Positions 6,160 through 13,044 of a DNA stretch of 13,044 nt are shown here, in pieces; position 1 is the stretch's first letter, and every line of letters starts with the position of its first letter. Under the pieces are notes generated by a model, which made no database searches, was not told where the DNA came from, and saw only the letters and a list, made by a program, of their open reading frames with translations. A program made the translations under genes and the position numbers. The stretch spans positions 1 to 13,044 of the forward strand of contig CAYZQE010000067.1 in the NCBI GenBank assembly GCA_964480635.1, written 5' to 3'. Source of the DNA: CAYZQE01 sp964480635 (lineage in GTDB: Bacteria > Pseudomonadota > Gammaproteobacteria > GCA-001735895).

Positions 6160-8412
6160 TTAGATCAACTTTTCAAATTCATCGGTAGATAGTGGTTTTG
6201 CGAAATAATAGCCTTGTAAATAGTCGCAATCATGATGCTTTAAAAAATCAATTTGTTGTTTATTTTCGACGCCTTCAGCCACTACTTTTAAATGTAAGCT
6301 TTTAGCCATTGAGATAATGGCGGCAGTAATCATCATGTCATCATTGTCTTTAGGGATATCGGAGATAAACGATTTATCTATTTTCAAGGAAGTTAATGGG
6401 AATTTTTTTAAATAGCTTAATGATGAATATCCAGTGCCAAAATCGTCTATAGATACATTGATACTTAAGTCGGCAAATTGTTTTATGATACTAATTGTCT
6501 CTTCAACATTATCCATCATGATACTTTCAGTAATTTCAAGCTCTAGGTACTGAGGTTTTAAGGATGCTTTTATTAATGTATCTTTTATCATTTCGACTAA
6601 GTTGGGTTGTCTAAATTGGACTGTTGATAAATTTACAGCAATTCTAATGGGCGACAGCCCTTTATCTTGCCATGCTTTATTTTGACGGCAAGCTTCCTTA
6701 ATGACCCAAGCACCTATGTCCGTAATTAACCCTGTTTCTTCAGCTAGAGGAATAAACTCATCGGGTAAAACCATGCCTAGTTCACTTTGCTTCCAGCGTA
6801 TTAATGCTTCTGCGGCTATAATTTTATCCGTTTTAGCATCGATTTGAGGTTGATAAAGTAAGTAAAATTCATTCTTTTCAAGAGCATGGCGTAGTTTTTC
6901 TTCCAAATTAAGGCGTTCCTCAGCTTGTGTACTCATCTGCTTAGAATAAAATTGGTAATTATTTTTATGGAGGCTTTTGGCATGATACATAGCTGTATCG
7001 GCATGCTTTAATATTTGGTCAATATTTTCTCCATCAATAGGGAAGATGGCAATGCCAATGCTTGAGGTAATAAATACTTCATGGTTATTCAGTTGGTAGG
7101 GCAACCGAATACTTTTTTGAATGCGCTCTGCCACTAAAGCCACTGAATTATTACTATCTATCTTAGTTAGTAATACGGTAAATTCATCACCTCCTAATCG
7201 AGTGACCAAATTATTTTCAACTTGACTATTTACATTTATAACGGAGTCATTTTGGCGCATTTGACCGGTTAAGCGTTTTGAAACTTGGATTAGTAACTCA
7301 TCCCCCGCTTCATGCCCTAAGGTGTCGTTGATGCGTTTAAATTCATCTAAGTCCAGAAACATAACTGCGCCAAATGATTTGTTTTGTATCGCGTTTTGTA
7401 TCGCTATAGTGACTTGTTCTTTAAATGATGCTCGATTTGGCAACTGTGTGAGTGAATCAAAGTAAGCAAGACGTTTTATTTTTTCTTCAGAAAGTTTACG
7501 TTTTTGTAAAACAGAATTGCTTAAAAATAACGTCACCATGAAAACTAGCCATATTAAGAACAGCTGCCAACGATTAAACATGTCTAAAGTGAATGGGCGA
7601 ATTAGCATTAAGTTAATTGTCTGGCCATATAAGTTAATAGATTGCTTTGAAATTAATGAGTTATAAAGGGTGTAATCATGTTGTTTATTGTCGTTTATAT
7701 AGGCTTTGAGAAGTGTTGGTGATATGTGCATTTCATTGATGAAATTCTCTAAATTTAATTCAATAACAACTAGCCCTGATAATAAACGCAGGCGTTCTTG
7801 CTTATCGTTAGGGGGGTATCTACCTTTGTATAGGGGTTTAAATAGTAAAGTTAATGGTATTCTTTGGCCCTTAGTTTCAACTTCAACAGAAGCGCTGACT
7901 TCATTATTAGCAATTGATTGATGAATAACATCACTTAATGTATTTATGGATAGAAGATCAAAAGCAAGTATATTTGCTGATAATGGTGTCATTGGCTCTA
8001 TAAAGTTAACGGGTAAGTAAAACGGGTGTTTATTGGGTTGCTTTAAGTGTTTTCTTTTCGGAAGCTTTACATTAAAAAAACCTTGAGATTGCATTTTTTC
8101 TTCAAACAAACCTCTTTCATTATCAGTGATTTTTTCAACCGTGAGGATGGCATGGATATAAGGATAAGCTTTTATCATGTTTTCAGAAAAACTACTGAGT
8201 TCGGCTGTATTTAAGTCATCACTAGAGTGGTGTAATCCAACTAGGCTAATCAATACGGCTTCAATACTTGCAATTTGCAGAGATAACAATCGATGGGTAT
8301 GTGTGACATCTGTTTTAAATTTAGCGTCCATGCTTTTATAATCTATCGAAAGAGAGATTAAAACAGCTGCTATGGAAACTATAAAATAGGATATTTTAAG
8401 GTTTCTAATCAT
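6160..8412 (-). CDS. CHASE-GGDEF-EAL membrane protein (c-di-GMP turnover)
   Basis: Inner-membrane signalling protein of 750 residues that should make or break cyclic di-GMP in response to a periplasmic signal. A first membrane helix (about 8-24) is followed by a periplasmic CHASE-type sensor (about 45-230, with the FYLPVNFIEP and ILAFDLLS blocks), then a second helix (282-302). The GGDEF domain starts at LAYFDSLTQLPNR (315-327), has LDLDEFKRINDTLGHEAGD, and an intact GGDEF at 407-411. The EAL domain (about 505-750) keeps EAL (535-537), ELEITES, DDFGTG (656-661) and VAEGVE, so phosphodiesterase activity is expected; cyclase activity is possible. The RxxD that would form the inhibitory site (386-389) is 17 residues before GGDEF, where 5 is usual, so a 12-residue insertion lies between. 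It follows the binding-protein gene by 17 nt and is probably co-transcribed with it. Net activity cannot be read from the sequence. Confidence 0.93.
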   Translation of the reverse strand: MIRNLKISYFIVSIAAVLISLSIDYKSMDAKFKTDVTHTHRLLSLQIASIEAVLISLVGLHHSSDDLNTAELSSFSENMIKAYPYIHAILTVEKITDNERGLFEEKMQSQGFFNVKLPKRKHLKQPNKHPFYLPVNFIEPMTPLSANILAFDLLSINTLSDVIHQSIANNEVSASVEVETKGQRIPLTLLFKPLYKGRYPPNDKQERLRLLSGLVVIELNLENFINEMHISPTLLKAYINDNKQHDYTLYNSLISKQSINLYGQTINLMLIRPFTLDMFNRWQLFLIWLVFMVTLFLSNSVLQKRKLSEEKIKRLAYFDSLTQLPNRASFKEQVTIAIQNAIQNKSFGAVMFLDLDEFKRINDTLGHEAGDELLIQVSKRLTGQMRQNDSVINVNSQVENNLVTRLGGDEFTVLLTKIDSNNSVALVAERIQKSIRLPYQLNNHEVFITSSIGIAIFPIDGENIDQILKHADTAMYHAKSLHKNNYQFYSKQMSTQAEERLNLEEKLRHALEKNEFYLLYQPQIDAKTDKIIAAEALIRWKQSELGMVLPDEFIPLAEETGLITDIGAWVIKEACRQNKAWQDKGLSPIRIAVNLSTVQFRQPNLVEMIKDTLIKASLKPQYLELEITESIMMDNVEETISIIKQFADLSINVSIDDFGTGYSSLSYLKKFPLTSLKIDKSFISDIPKDNDDMMITAAIISMAKSLHLKVVAEGVENKQQIDFLKHHDCDYLQGYYFAKPLSTDEFEKLI

Positions 8413-8429
8413 TAATATTGAATAATCGT

Positions 8430-9383
8430 TTATTTATTAAAGGTGATCTTAGCTTTTTTTAACAGTTTTGAAGGTATTTTAACGGGCGAATTTTGCATGA
8501 TCTCTTTATTAACCCAAACATCCCATTTTCTGTTTGAAACAATGGGTATATCATTTGGCGAAATGCCTTCAAGAATATAACTGGCGGCTTGGGCTGCCCA
8601 TAAACCTTGTTCTTCTGGGATTTTAGTGAGTCCATACATGCTATAGGGCATCATCCATTCGTGTATTGTTACACTTAGTTTTCGAGTGTTTTTATTAATA
8701 AAGGTTTTATTCAAAGCATGATTCCAGTCATTGATACCCGAGTGACTGCCAATAATGACAAGATCGTAGTTTTGAGCTTCTTTATAAAGCTCAAGCCATT
8801 GTTGATTAGTTTGAGCTAAACCACTCTTAATTGTAAATTGGGTATGTTCAGCCTCTAGTTTATATCGCCGTAAATTTTTTTGCTCAGTTAATGTATCTGC
8901 CCCAAGATAAAACGCTTTTTCAGGTTGGCCTTGGATGCTATTAACCCGTTTAAATAAATCTTTAATTGGGGCAATTTCGACCATGCCAGTTACGTTGTCA
9001 TAGGGAAACCCATAAGCTTTGGTATTCCAGTTAACGCCACAAAAAACAAAAGGAAGCGTATGGTTTTTAAAATAAGGCTTTATAAGGTATTTTGAAGCGT
9101 TGTCATCAGATGCAATCACCACATCTGGCTTCCAAGATGCAATAAGCTCTTTAGCGGTTAAGGCAGCTTGCTTTTTAAATGCTTCACTTTTGTTTCTTTT
9201 GGTGTCCATATCAAACTGTTTAAATTTACATTTTCCTTGCAATCCTTCTATAACGCCCTTTTCAATCCCATCAGACCAAGCATAGCCTTGATGATAGGAA
9301 GAAATATAAAGACATTTTTTAGCAATAACGTTGCTAGAAAAGAGCAGAGCAGAAATATAAATTAATAGTCGTAATGTACCCAT
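8430..9383 (-). CDS. Periplasmic ABC-type substrate-binding-like protein
   Basis: Secreted protein of 317 residues with the fold type of uncharacterised ABC substrate-binding proteins (the ABC_sub_bind-like group). I chose the ATG at 9383 because it begins a good signal peptide (MGTLRLLIYISALLFSSNVIA, then KK). The longer frame from 9431 adds 16 residues with no ribosome site and would overlap the likely promoter. Family-typical stretches are SSYHQGYAWSDGI, DMDTKRN, KPDVVIASDDNASKYL, LPFVFCGVNWN and NVTGMVEIAPI. The absence of a lipobox cysteine suggests a soluble periplasmic protein. No permease or ATPase gene is adjacent; instead the CHASE-GGDEF-EAL gene follows after 17 nt. Proteins of this group often neighbour, or are fused to, sensor kinases or GGDEF proteins, so a sensing role is more likely here than transport. 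The ligand is unknown. Confidence 0.85.
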   Translation of the reverse strand: MGTLRLLIYISALLFSSNVIAKKCLYISSYHQGYAWSDGIEKGVIEGLQGKCKFKQFDMDTKRNKSEAFKKQAALTAKELIASWKPDVVIASDDNASKYLIKPYFKNHTLPFVFCGVNWNTKAYGFPYDNVTGMVEIAPIKDLFKRVNSIQGQPEKAFYLGADTLTEQKNLRRYKLEAEHTQFTIKSGLAQTNQQWLELYKEAQNYDLVIIGSHSGINDWNHALNKTFINKNTRKLSVTIHEWMMPYSMYGLTKIPEEQGLWAAQAASYILEGISPNDIPIVSNRKWDVWVNKEIMQNSPVKIPSKLLKKAKITFNK

Positions 9384-9410
9384 TATTATTGAAGGCCTTA
9401 ATATGGTTCG

Positions 9411-9439
9411 ATTCAATTCTAAGTAAAGCATAAAATCAA
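9411..9439 (-). promoter_or_regulatory. Candidate promoter of the binding-protein/GGDEF-EAL pair
   Basis: On the minus strand TTGATT (9439-9434), a 17-nt spacer and TTGAAT (9416-9411) each match four of six sigma-70 positions. It would give a leader of about 20 nt before the ATG at 9383, with AAGG (9399-9396) as a somewhat distant ribosome site. The nested mobile element ends only 36 nt upstream of the -35. This is a weak call by eye. Confidence 0.27.
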
Positions 9440-9474
9440 CATAATTCAGAAATAAATTCAGTGTTAACGTTTAA

Positions 9475-9796
9475 CCCGAATCCTCAGATAGAGAACATAA
9501 AAATGTCGCAACCTCTTAAGGAGCCTCTGAACAAGTCCAATAATTTTGAACTTGCTAAAACTGCCGATATTTTCACCGAAAATCGCAGCAATAGAGTGAC
9601 TATTACGGCTCATTTCGACGAAAATAGCGACAGTTTTTACTGCGCTCAAATCTTATTAACTTAATCAGGGGCTCCTTAATGCACTTAGCAAAACCAAAAA
9701 TCTTCTCATCACCAATAAGGTGACCTCGAAGTTTTTCATTTCACTATGCACATCAAGCGATTACACCCTTTTCATATTTCTATCTGAGGATTCGGG
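9475..9796. mobile_element. Outer MITE-like element with 17-bp inverted ends and TTTAA duplication
   Basis: Perfect 17-bp terminal inverted repeats CCCGAATCCTCAGATAG (9475-9491) and its complement (9780-9796) are bounded on both sides by the direct repeat TTTAA (9470-9474 and 9797-9801), the mark of a transposition target duplication. Without the inserted inner element and one TTAA copy it would be about 162 bp, too short to encode a transposase, so it is a non-autonomous element. CC-starting ends with a TTAA-containing duplication resemble IS1380-type behaviour; that family link is a guess. A small hairpin TCACC/GGTGA (9709-9723) lies in its right part. The right duplication ends 6 nt from the stop codon of the yciK-like gene, so the insertion only just spared it. 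The stretch between the two genes (9384-9807) holds no coding sequence. Confidence 0.78.
9520..9675. mobile_element. Inner 156-bp fold-back MITE nested in the outer element
   Basis: The ends GGAGCCTCTGAACAAGT (9520-9536) and the complement of 9659-9675, GGAGCCCCTGATTAAGT, match at 14 of 17 positions. The element is flanked by TTAA on both sides (9516-9519 and 9676-9679). Similarity between the arms continues to the centre: TAAAACTG, TATTTTC and CGAAAAT-like blocks recur in both arms, and AATAG/CTATT close around 9595-9599. The whole element is therefore one imperfect palindrome with two arms of about 78 nt. TTAA fits the YTAR target preference of the IS5 group, and the ends look IS5-like, but the parent element is not identified. 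Open frames crossing it are by-products of the palindrome, with no start signal or family resemblance. Confidence 0.8.
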
Positions 9797-9807
9797 TTTA
9801 AGGTAGA

Positions 9808-10554
9808 TTATTTGGTTTTATTAAACAAAACGCCATTTTCGATGAGATGTTTGGACATGAGGTAAACATAGTCTTCAATATGTTCTTCAAGGGCATAGAG
9901 ATGGTTGTAATCACCAGCAGGGTAGGCAGACATATGTAAGTGTGTTCTTGTTTGGCCAGGATTAACGGCATTGACCTTTAAATTGCTGTCTTCATATTCT
10001 TTAGCCAGTTGCTGAGTTAAGCCAGTTAGTGCTGATTTACTAACGCCGTAGGCATCCCAGTAAGCGCCATTTTTGCTATCAATAGAAAATACTAAACGGC
10101 CGTAATCTGATTTTTTTAATAGGGGTATGCACATGCGAGTGAGCATGTAGGGCGCATTAAGATTGACTTGCATCACTTTATACCAAGTCTCGATATCACT
10201 TTGTTCAAAAACGGTGGGTGTGCCTAACATTGCTGCACAATGTAATAAACCATCTAAACGCCCAAATTCTTTTTCGATGACATTGGCCAATTCATCATAG
10301 TCATTAGCGGTAGCACCTGATAAATCTAGTGGGTAAATAGCGGGTTGCGCACCGCCTGCGGCTTCTATTTCATCATAGAGCTTTTCTAATGAGTTGACCT
10401 GTTTATCGAGTAAAATAATAGTAGCGCCTTGCTTGGCAAAGGCTTTAGACATGGTAGAGCCAAAACCGCCATTAGCACCCGTGATGAGGATGATATGTCC
10501 TTCTAGTTCGTTATCTTTTAAGTTTAAGGGGCTAGGGAATTGTGTGTTTTTCAT
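9808..10554 (-). CDS. yciK: YciK-like short-chain dehydrogenase/reductase
   Basis: Cytoplasmic NAD(P)-dependent oxidoreductase of the classical short-chain dehydrogenase family, 248 residues, close to E. coli YciK (about 250). The Rossmann motif TGANGGFG (25-32), LDLS after the third strand (76-79), MQVNLNAPYMLTR (128-140), the active-site YGVSK (169-173) and VNPGQTRT (197-204) are all present. Two details differ from the textbook pattern: the NNAG motif reads HCAA (105-108), and the segment before YGVSK is about 3 residues shorter than in YciK, so the catalytic serine is either S157 or S160. The substrate is unknown. The ATG is 4 nt after the mupP stop and this is the last gene of the mtaD-ubiG-mupP operon. 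Its stop codon lies directly beside the nested mobile element, which may form the new 3' end of the operon transcript. Confidence 0.87.
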   Translation of the reverse strand: MKNTQFPSPLNLKDNELEGHIILITGANGGFGSTMSKAFAKQGATIILLDKQVNSLEKLYDEIEAAGGAQPAIYPLDLSGATANDYDELANVIEKEFGRLDGLLHCAAMLGTPTVFEQSDIETWYKVMQVNLNAPYMLTRMCIPLLKKSDYGRLVFSIDSKNGAYWDAYGVSKSALTGLTQQLAKEYEDSNLKVNAVNPGQTRTHLHMSAYPAGDYNHLYALEEHIEDYVYLMSKHLIENGVLFNKTK

Positions 10555-10558
10555 AATG

Positions 10559-11224
10559 CTAAGATTTGTGGGTTAGGTTTAGGTAAGTCAGTAAGTCTGT
10601 CGGTTGATGAATGATGCTATCTGCTTGCCATGTGGCAAAGTCTGTTGATTCAAAGGTATAACCATAGCTTGCGATCATGGTGGTCATATTGGCTGCGTTT
10701 CCAGCATCAATATCTCTAGGGTCATCACCAATATATAAGCAGTCTTCACACGCTATATTGATTTCTTTTGCGGCTGTTTGTAAAGGCAATGGATGCGGTT
10801 TACGATGAGCTGTCGTATCTCCCGATATGATGGTGGCACTACGCTTATCTAACCCCAGTTGTTGCATAAGCGGCATGGTTAAAAAGTGTGGCTTGTTGGT
10901 GACCACACCCCAAATAATATTATTATCTTCTAAGCATGTTAGGGTGCGTTCAAAGCCGTTAAATAAATTGCTTTTATCAGCAATATTATTAAGGTAGCTG
11001 GTTAAAAAGCGTTGCCTTAAAGGTTCTATTTCTGCTTCTTCGACATGTTGTGAAAAGCCAAGTTGGGTTAAGGCTAAACCCCCTTTCGAGACGTGGGGGC
11101 GAATGGTTTCTAACGGGATTTCTGTATGCCCCTCTTCAACTAATAGGCGGTTTAAGGCGGCGGCCATGTCGGGTGCAGTGTCAACCAGTGTGCCATCTAG
11201 GTCGAATAAAACAGCTTTAATCAC
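10559..11224 (-). CDS. mupP: HAD phosphatase, MupP/Gph type (MurNAc-6-phosphate phosphatase)
   Basis: Haloacid-dehalogenase phosphatase. All four motifs are visible: DLDGT with the nucleophilic aspartate near the N-terminus, the threonine of VVTNKP, the lysine of HRKPHP, and GDDPRDI. An alpha-helical cap lies between motifs I and II, as in subfamily IA. The start is taken as GTG at 11224, which overlaps the ubiG stop as GTGA and gives 221 residues beginning IKAVLFDLDGT, like known homologues; a TTG at 11236 would add 4 residues. IIWGVVTNKP, LMQQLGLDKRSA and the place directly after ubiG agree with Pseudomonas MupP, which removes phosphate from N-acetylmuramate 6-phosphate in the AmgK/MurU cell-wall recycling route. 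Phosphoglycolate phosphatase (Gph) is the close alternative. The amgK and murU genes are not in this window. Confidence 0.85.
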   Translation of the reverse strand: MIKAVLFDLDGTLVDTAPDMAAALNRLLVEEGHTEIPLETIRPHVSKGGLALTQLGFSQHVEEAEIEPLRQRFLTSYLNNIADKSNLFNGFERTLTCLEDNNIIWGVVTNKPHFLTMPLMQQLGLDKRSATIISGDTTAHRKPHPLPLQTAAKEINIACEDCLYIGDDPRDIDAGNAANMTTMIASYGYTFESTDFATWQADSIIHQPTDLLTYLNLTHKS

Positions 11225-11925
11225 CGTTTTTGGCAATGCATTAAATAATTAACATCGACATCTTTATTAAGTTTATAAAGGCGAGTGAAGGGATTGTAAG
11301 TCATCCCGCTCAGATCATGCACTTCAAGCCCGCTATGTCGCGCTGCGCGACATAATTCTGAGGGTTTGATAAAGCTTTTATATTGATGCGTTCCTTTTGG
11401 TAGCATATTCATAATGTATTCAGCACCAACAATCGCCATTAAAAAAGACTTAGGGCTTCTGTTTAAGGTCGAAAAAAACACATGACCTGTATCAGTAACT
11501 AAATCGTGAGCAGCTTGAATGATAGACGCTGGATCGGGTACGTGCTCAAGCATTTCTAGGCACGCAACTATGTCGAACTCACCTTTATGTGTCGCCGCCA
11601 TGTCTTCTGCACTAATAGTTTGATAATCAACGTCTAAATTCGACTCATGCAAATGTAATTTGGCAATATGGAGGGACTTTTCGGCTAAGTCTATCCCCGT
11701 CACAATGGCACCTTTGGCAGCTAAAGCTTCTGCTAAAATGCCACCACCGCAACCAATATCAAGAATCTTTTTCCCCTTTAAACCGCCACAAGCATCTTCG
11801 ATATAAGCGACACGAAGAGGGTTAATATCATGTAATGGTTTAAATTCACTGTCGGGGTCCCACCAACGGCTTGCGATGGCTTGAAATTTTTCAATTTCAG
11901 CAGGGTCTACATTAGCTTGAATCAT
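11221..11925 (-). CDS. ubiG: Ubiquinone biosynthesis O-methyltransferase
   Basis: SAM-dependent methyltransferase that carries out both O-methylation steps of ubiquinone synthesis, on a membrane-associated Ubi complex. The 234-residue protein has the family start NVDPAEIEKFQAIASRWWDP, then LHDINPLRVAYI, the SAM-binding motif LDIGCGGG (55-62) with acidic GID (77-79) closing the site, and EMLEHVPDP. The segment from NRSPKSFLMAIVGAEYIMNM to LPKGTHQYKSFIKPSEL is the UbiG-specific insertion implicated in lipid contact. Length is normal. The ATG lies 15 nt after the mtaD stop, and the stop overlaps the mupP GTG by 4 nt, so the genes should be co-expressed. Its presence implies ubiquinone-based respiration. 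Confidence 0.96.
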   Translation of the reverse strand: MIQANVDPAEIEKFQAIASRWWDPDSEFKPLHDINPLRVAYIEDACGGLKGKKILDIGCGGGILAEALAAKGAIVTGIDLAEKSLHIAKLHLHESNLDVDYQTISAEDMAATHKGEFDIVACLEMLEHVPDPASIIQAAHDLVTDTGHVFFSTLNRSPKSFLMAIVGAEYIMNMLPKGTHQYKSFIKPSELCRAARHSGLEVHDLSGMTYNPFTRLYKLNKDVDVNYLMHCQKR

Positions 11926-11940
11926 GGTGTTTTTATCTAA

Positions 11941-13044
11941 TTAAGATGGTTTTATTTTATTGCGCCAATCATAGGCTTTATTTTTAATGGATTCTATATC
12001 CATATCGACAAAGGCAAAGTCTTTTAGCTTTAACACGCCATCAATCCAAACATGACTTATTTGACGGCTGTTTGCAGCGTAAGCAATTTGAGACACAGGG
12101 TCATATACGGGTGTGGTATTTAAATCTGACAGGTCAATGGCAATGAGGTCTGCTTTTTTACCAATTTCAATAGAGCCTATCTGGTCGTCTAAGCCTAAGG
12201 TTTTAGCACCTTGAATGGTGAGCATTTTTAAGATTTTTTCAGCATTCATACTAGCGGCATCTTTAGCCATACCCTTAGCTAATAATGCCGCCGTACGAGC
12301 TTCAGCCAAAAGGTCAAGATCATTGTTGCTAGCGGCTCCATCGGTACCCAAAGAGAGATTGACACCTGCTTCATCTAATAATGAAATGGGGCAAAAGCCA
12401 CTGGCTAATTTTAAATTTGATTCTGGGCAATGGGCAATGTGAACGCCTGTTTCAGCGAGTCGCTCAATTTCATTGGGTGTTAAATCGGTCATATGCACGG
12501 CAATTAAGTTGTCATTAACTAAACCTAATTGGTCAAGCCTTTCTAAAGGGCGTTGACCTGTGTTTTTAATGGCTTCATTGACTTCAAATTCAGTTTCATG
12601 AATGTGCATATGAACGCGCATGTCCAGTTCGCTGCTATACATGGCGATTTTTTCTAGCGGTGCATCAGAGACGGTATAAGGTGCATGAGGTGCCAGTGTG
12701 GCATTTATTAAGCTGAACTCTTTAAATAGATCGTTGGTTTCTAAACCTTTGTGCAAGTATTCATCCGCATTTTTTGCCCAAACAGTTGGGAAGTCGAGAA
12801 CAATAAGGCCAATACTGGCTCTAAAGCCTAAATTTTGGCATGTTCTACCTGTTATGTCGGGATAGAAATACATATCGTTCATGCAGGTGGTGCCGGAGCG
12901 TATCATTTCCGCAACAGCTAGCTCAGTACCGTCGATGATAAATTGCTGATTCACATGAGTCGATTCAATGGGCCAAATGTGGTTATTTAACCAATCCATT
13001 AAGGTTAAATCATCGGCAACGCCACGCATTAAGCTCATTGCAGA
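11941..13044 (-). CDS. mtaD: 5-methylthioadenosine/S-adenosylhomocysteine deaminase, 5' end cut by window
   Basis: Amidohydrolase-superfamily deaminase (TRZ/ATZ group) acting on methylthioadenosine or S-adenosylhomocysteine, or a related purine or triazine. The coding frame runs off the right edge: the codons before the internal ATG at 13038 read Ser-Ala, continuing the family motif HTH(S/A)AMSL. Of roughly 440 residues, 367 are visible and about 70, including the HxH metal ligands, lie outside. Remaining metal and active-site motifs are intact: HMHIHETEFE, IAHCPESNLKL and LGTDGAASNNDLDL. The C-terminal IGSIEIGKKADLIAIDL is the beta-sandwich portion of the family. RGVADDLTLMDWLNNHIWP near the start is characteristic of the MtaD branch. 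Upstream of ubiG, the same order as in Pseudomonas. Exact substrate is inferred from family and context. Confidence 0.9.
   Translation of the reverse strand, partial: SAMSLMRGVADDLTLMDWLNNHIWPIESTHVNQQFIIDGTELAVAEMIRSGTTCMNDMYFYPDITGRTCQNLGFRASIGLIVLDFPTVWAKNADEYLHKGLETNDLFKEFSLINATLAPHAPYTVSDAPLEKIAMYSSELDMRVHMHIHETEFEVNEAIKNTGQRPLERLDQLGLVNDNLIAVHMTDLTPNEIERLAETGVHIAHCPESNLKLASGFCPISLLDEAGVNLSLGTDGAASNNDLDLLAEARTAALLAKGMAKDAASMNAEKILKMLTIQGAKTLGLDDQIGSIEIGKKADLIAIDLSDLNTTPVYDPVSQIAYAANSRQISHVWIDGVLKLKDFAFVDMDIESIKNKAYDWRNKIKPS

Noticed and set aside
9384..9431. 16-residue N-terminal extension of the substrate-binding-like protein from ATG 9431
   Set aside because: No ribosome site, it would overlap the candidate promoter, and the signal peptide begins properly at the ATG 9383.
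9461..9664. 67-residue plus-strand open frame, and a 61-residue frame on the opposite strand
   Set aside because: Both lie across the nested inverted-repeat elements, show no family resemblance or ribosome site, and arise because the element is a near-palindrome lacking stops in some frames.
1..13044. CRISPR array, tRNA or rRNA genes, defence or toxin-antitoxin systems
   Set aside because: No regularly spaced direct repeats, cloverleaf-like sequence or characteristic proteins were seen; all sizeable frames are explained by known families.

Overview
This is an AT-rich bacterial window in which every recognisable gene lies on the minus strand, so transcription runs from high to low coordinates. 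The gene content points to a gammaproteobacterium, probably free-living or marine: a YbiT-type ABC-F protein, UbiG (ubiquinone synthesis), the mtaD-ubiG-mupP-yciK gene order known from Pseudomonas, a CHASE-GGDEF-EAL protein and a large NAD-dependent glutamate dehydrogenase. Genus cannot be fixed from this sequence alone.

Layout in transcription order. (1) 13044-9808: a tight four-gene run, mtaD (5' end cut by the window edge), ubiG, mupP and a YciK-like short-chain dehydrogenase, with 15 nt, -4 nt (GTGA overlap) and 4 nt junctions. It combines purine/methylthioadenosine salvage, ubiquinone methylation and (by homology) MurNAc-6-phosphate recycling. (2) 9475-9796: a small non-coding mobile element with 17-bp terminal inverted repeats and a 5-bp TTTAA duplication, itself interrupted by a second, 156-bp fold-back element flanked by TTAA. 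(3) 9383-6160: a two-gene signalling unit, a secreted substrate-binding-like protein followed 17 nt later by a membrane CHASE-GGDEF-EAL protein; the pair looks like a periplasmic sensor feeding c-di-GMP turnover. (4) 6107-2681: a glutamate dehydrogenase of the GDH-180 sequence type, but only 1122 aa because the ~480-residue N-terminal regulatory part of that family is absent. Its best promoter candidate sits inside a 12+12 bp palindrome. (5) 2643-331: ybiT, a DUF3820 gene and a MAPEG-family membrane protein gene joined as a coupled operon (TAATG overlap, then 1 nt spacing). (6) 1-330: no gene; it holds a strong 116-nt hairpin with a 23-bp perfect stem and a mirror-symmetric loop, looking like a mobile or REP-like element.

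The genes are mostly conserved housekeeping or regulatory families. No defence system, CRISPR array, prophage, tRNA or rRNA was seen. The least ordinary parts are the nested TTAA-associated elements, the hairpin at the left edge, the N-terminally short glutamate dehydrogenase with its palindromic promoter, and the binding-protein/c-di-GMP pair with an insertion in its GGDEF domain.
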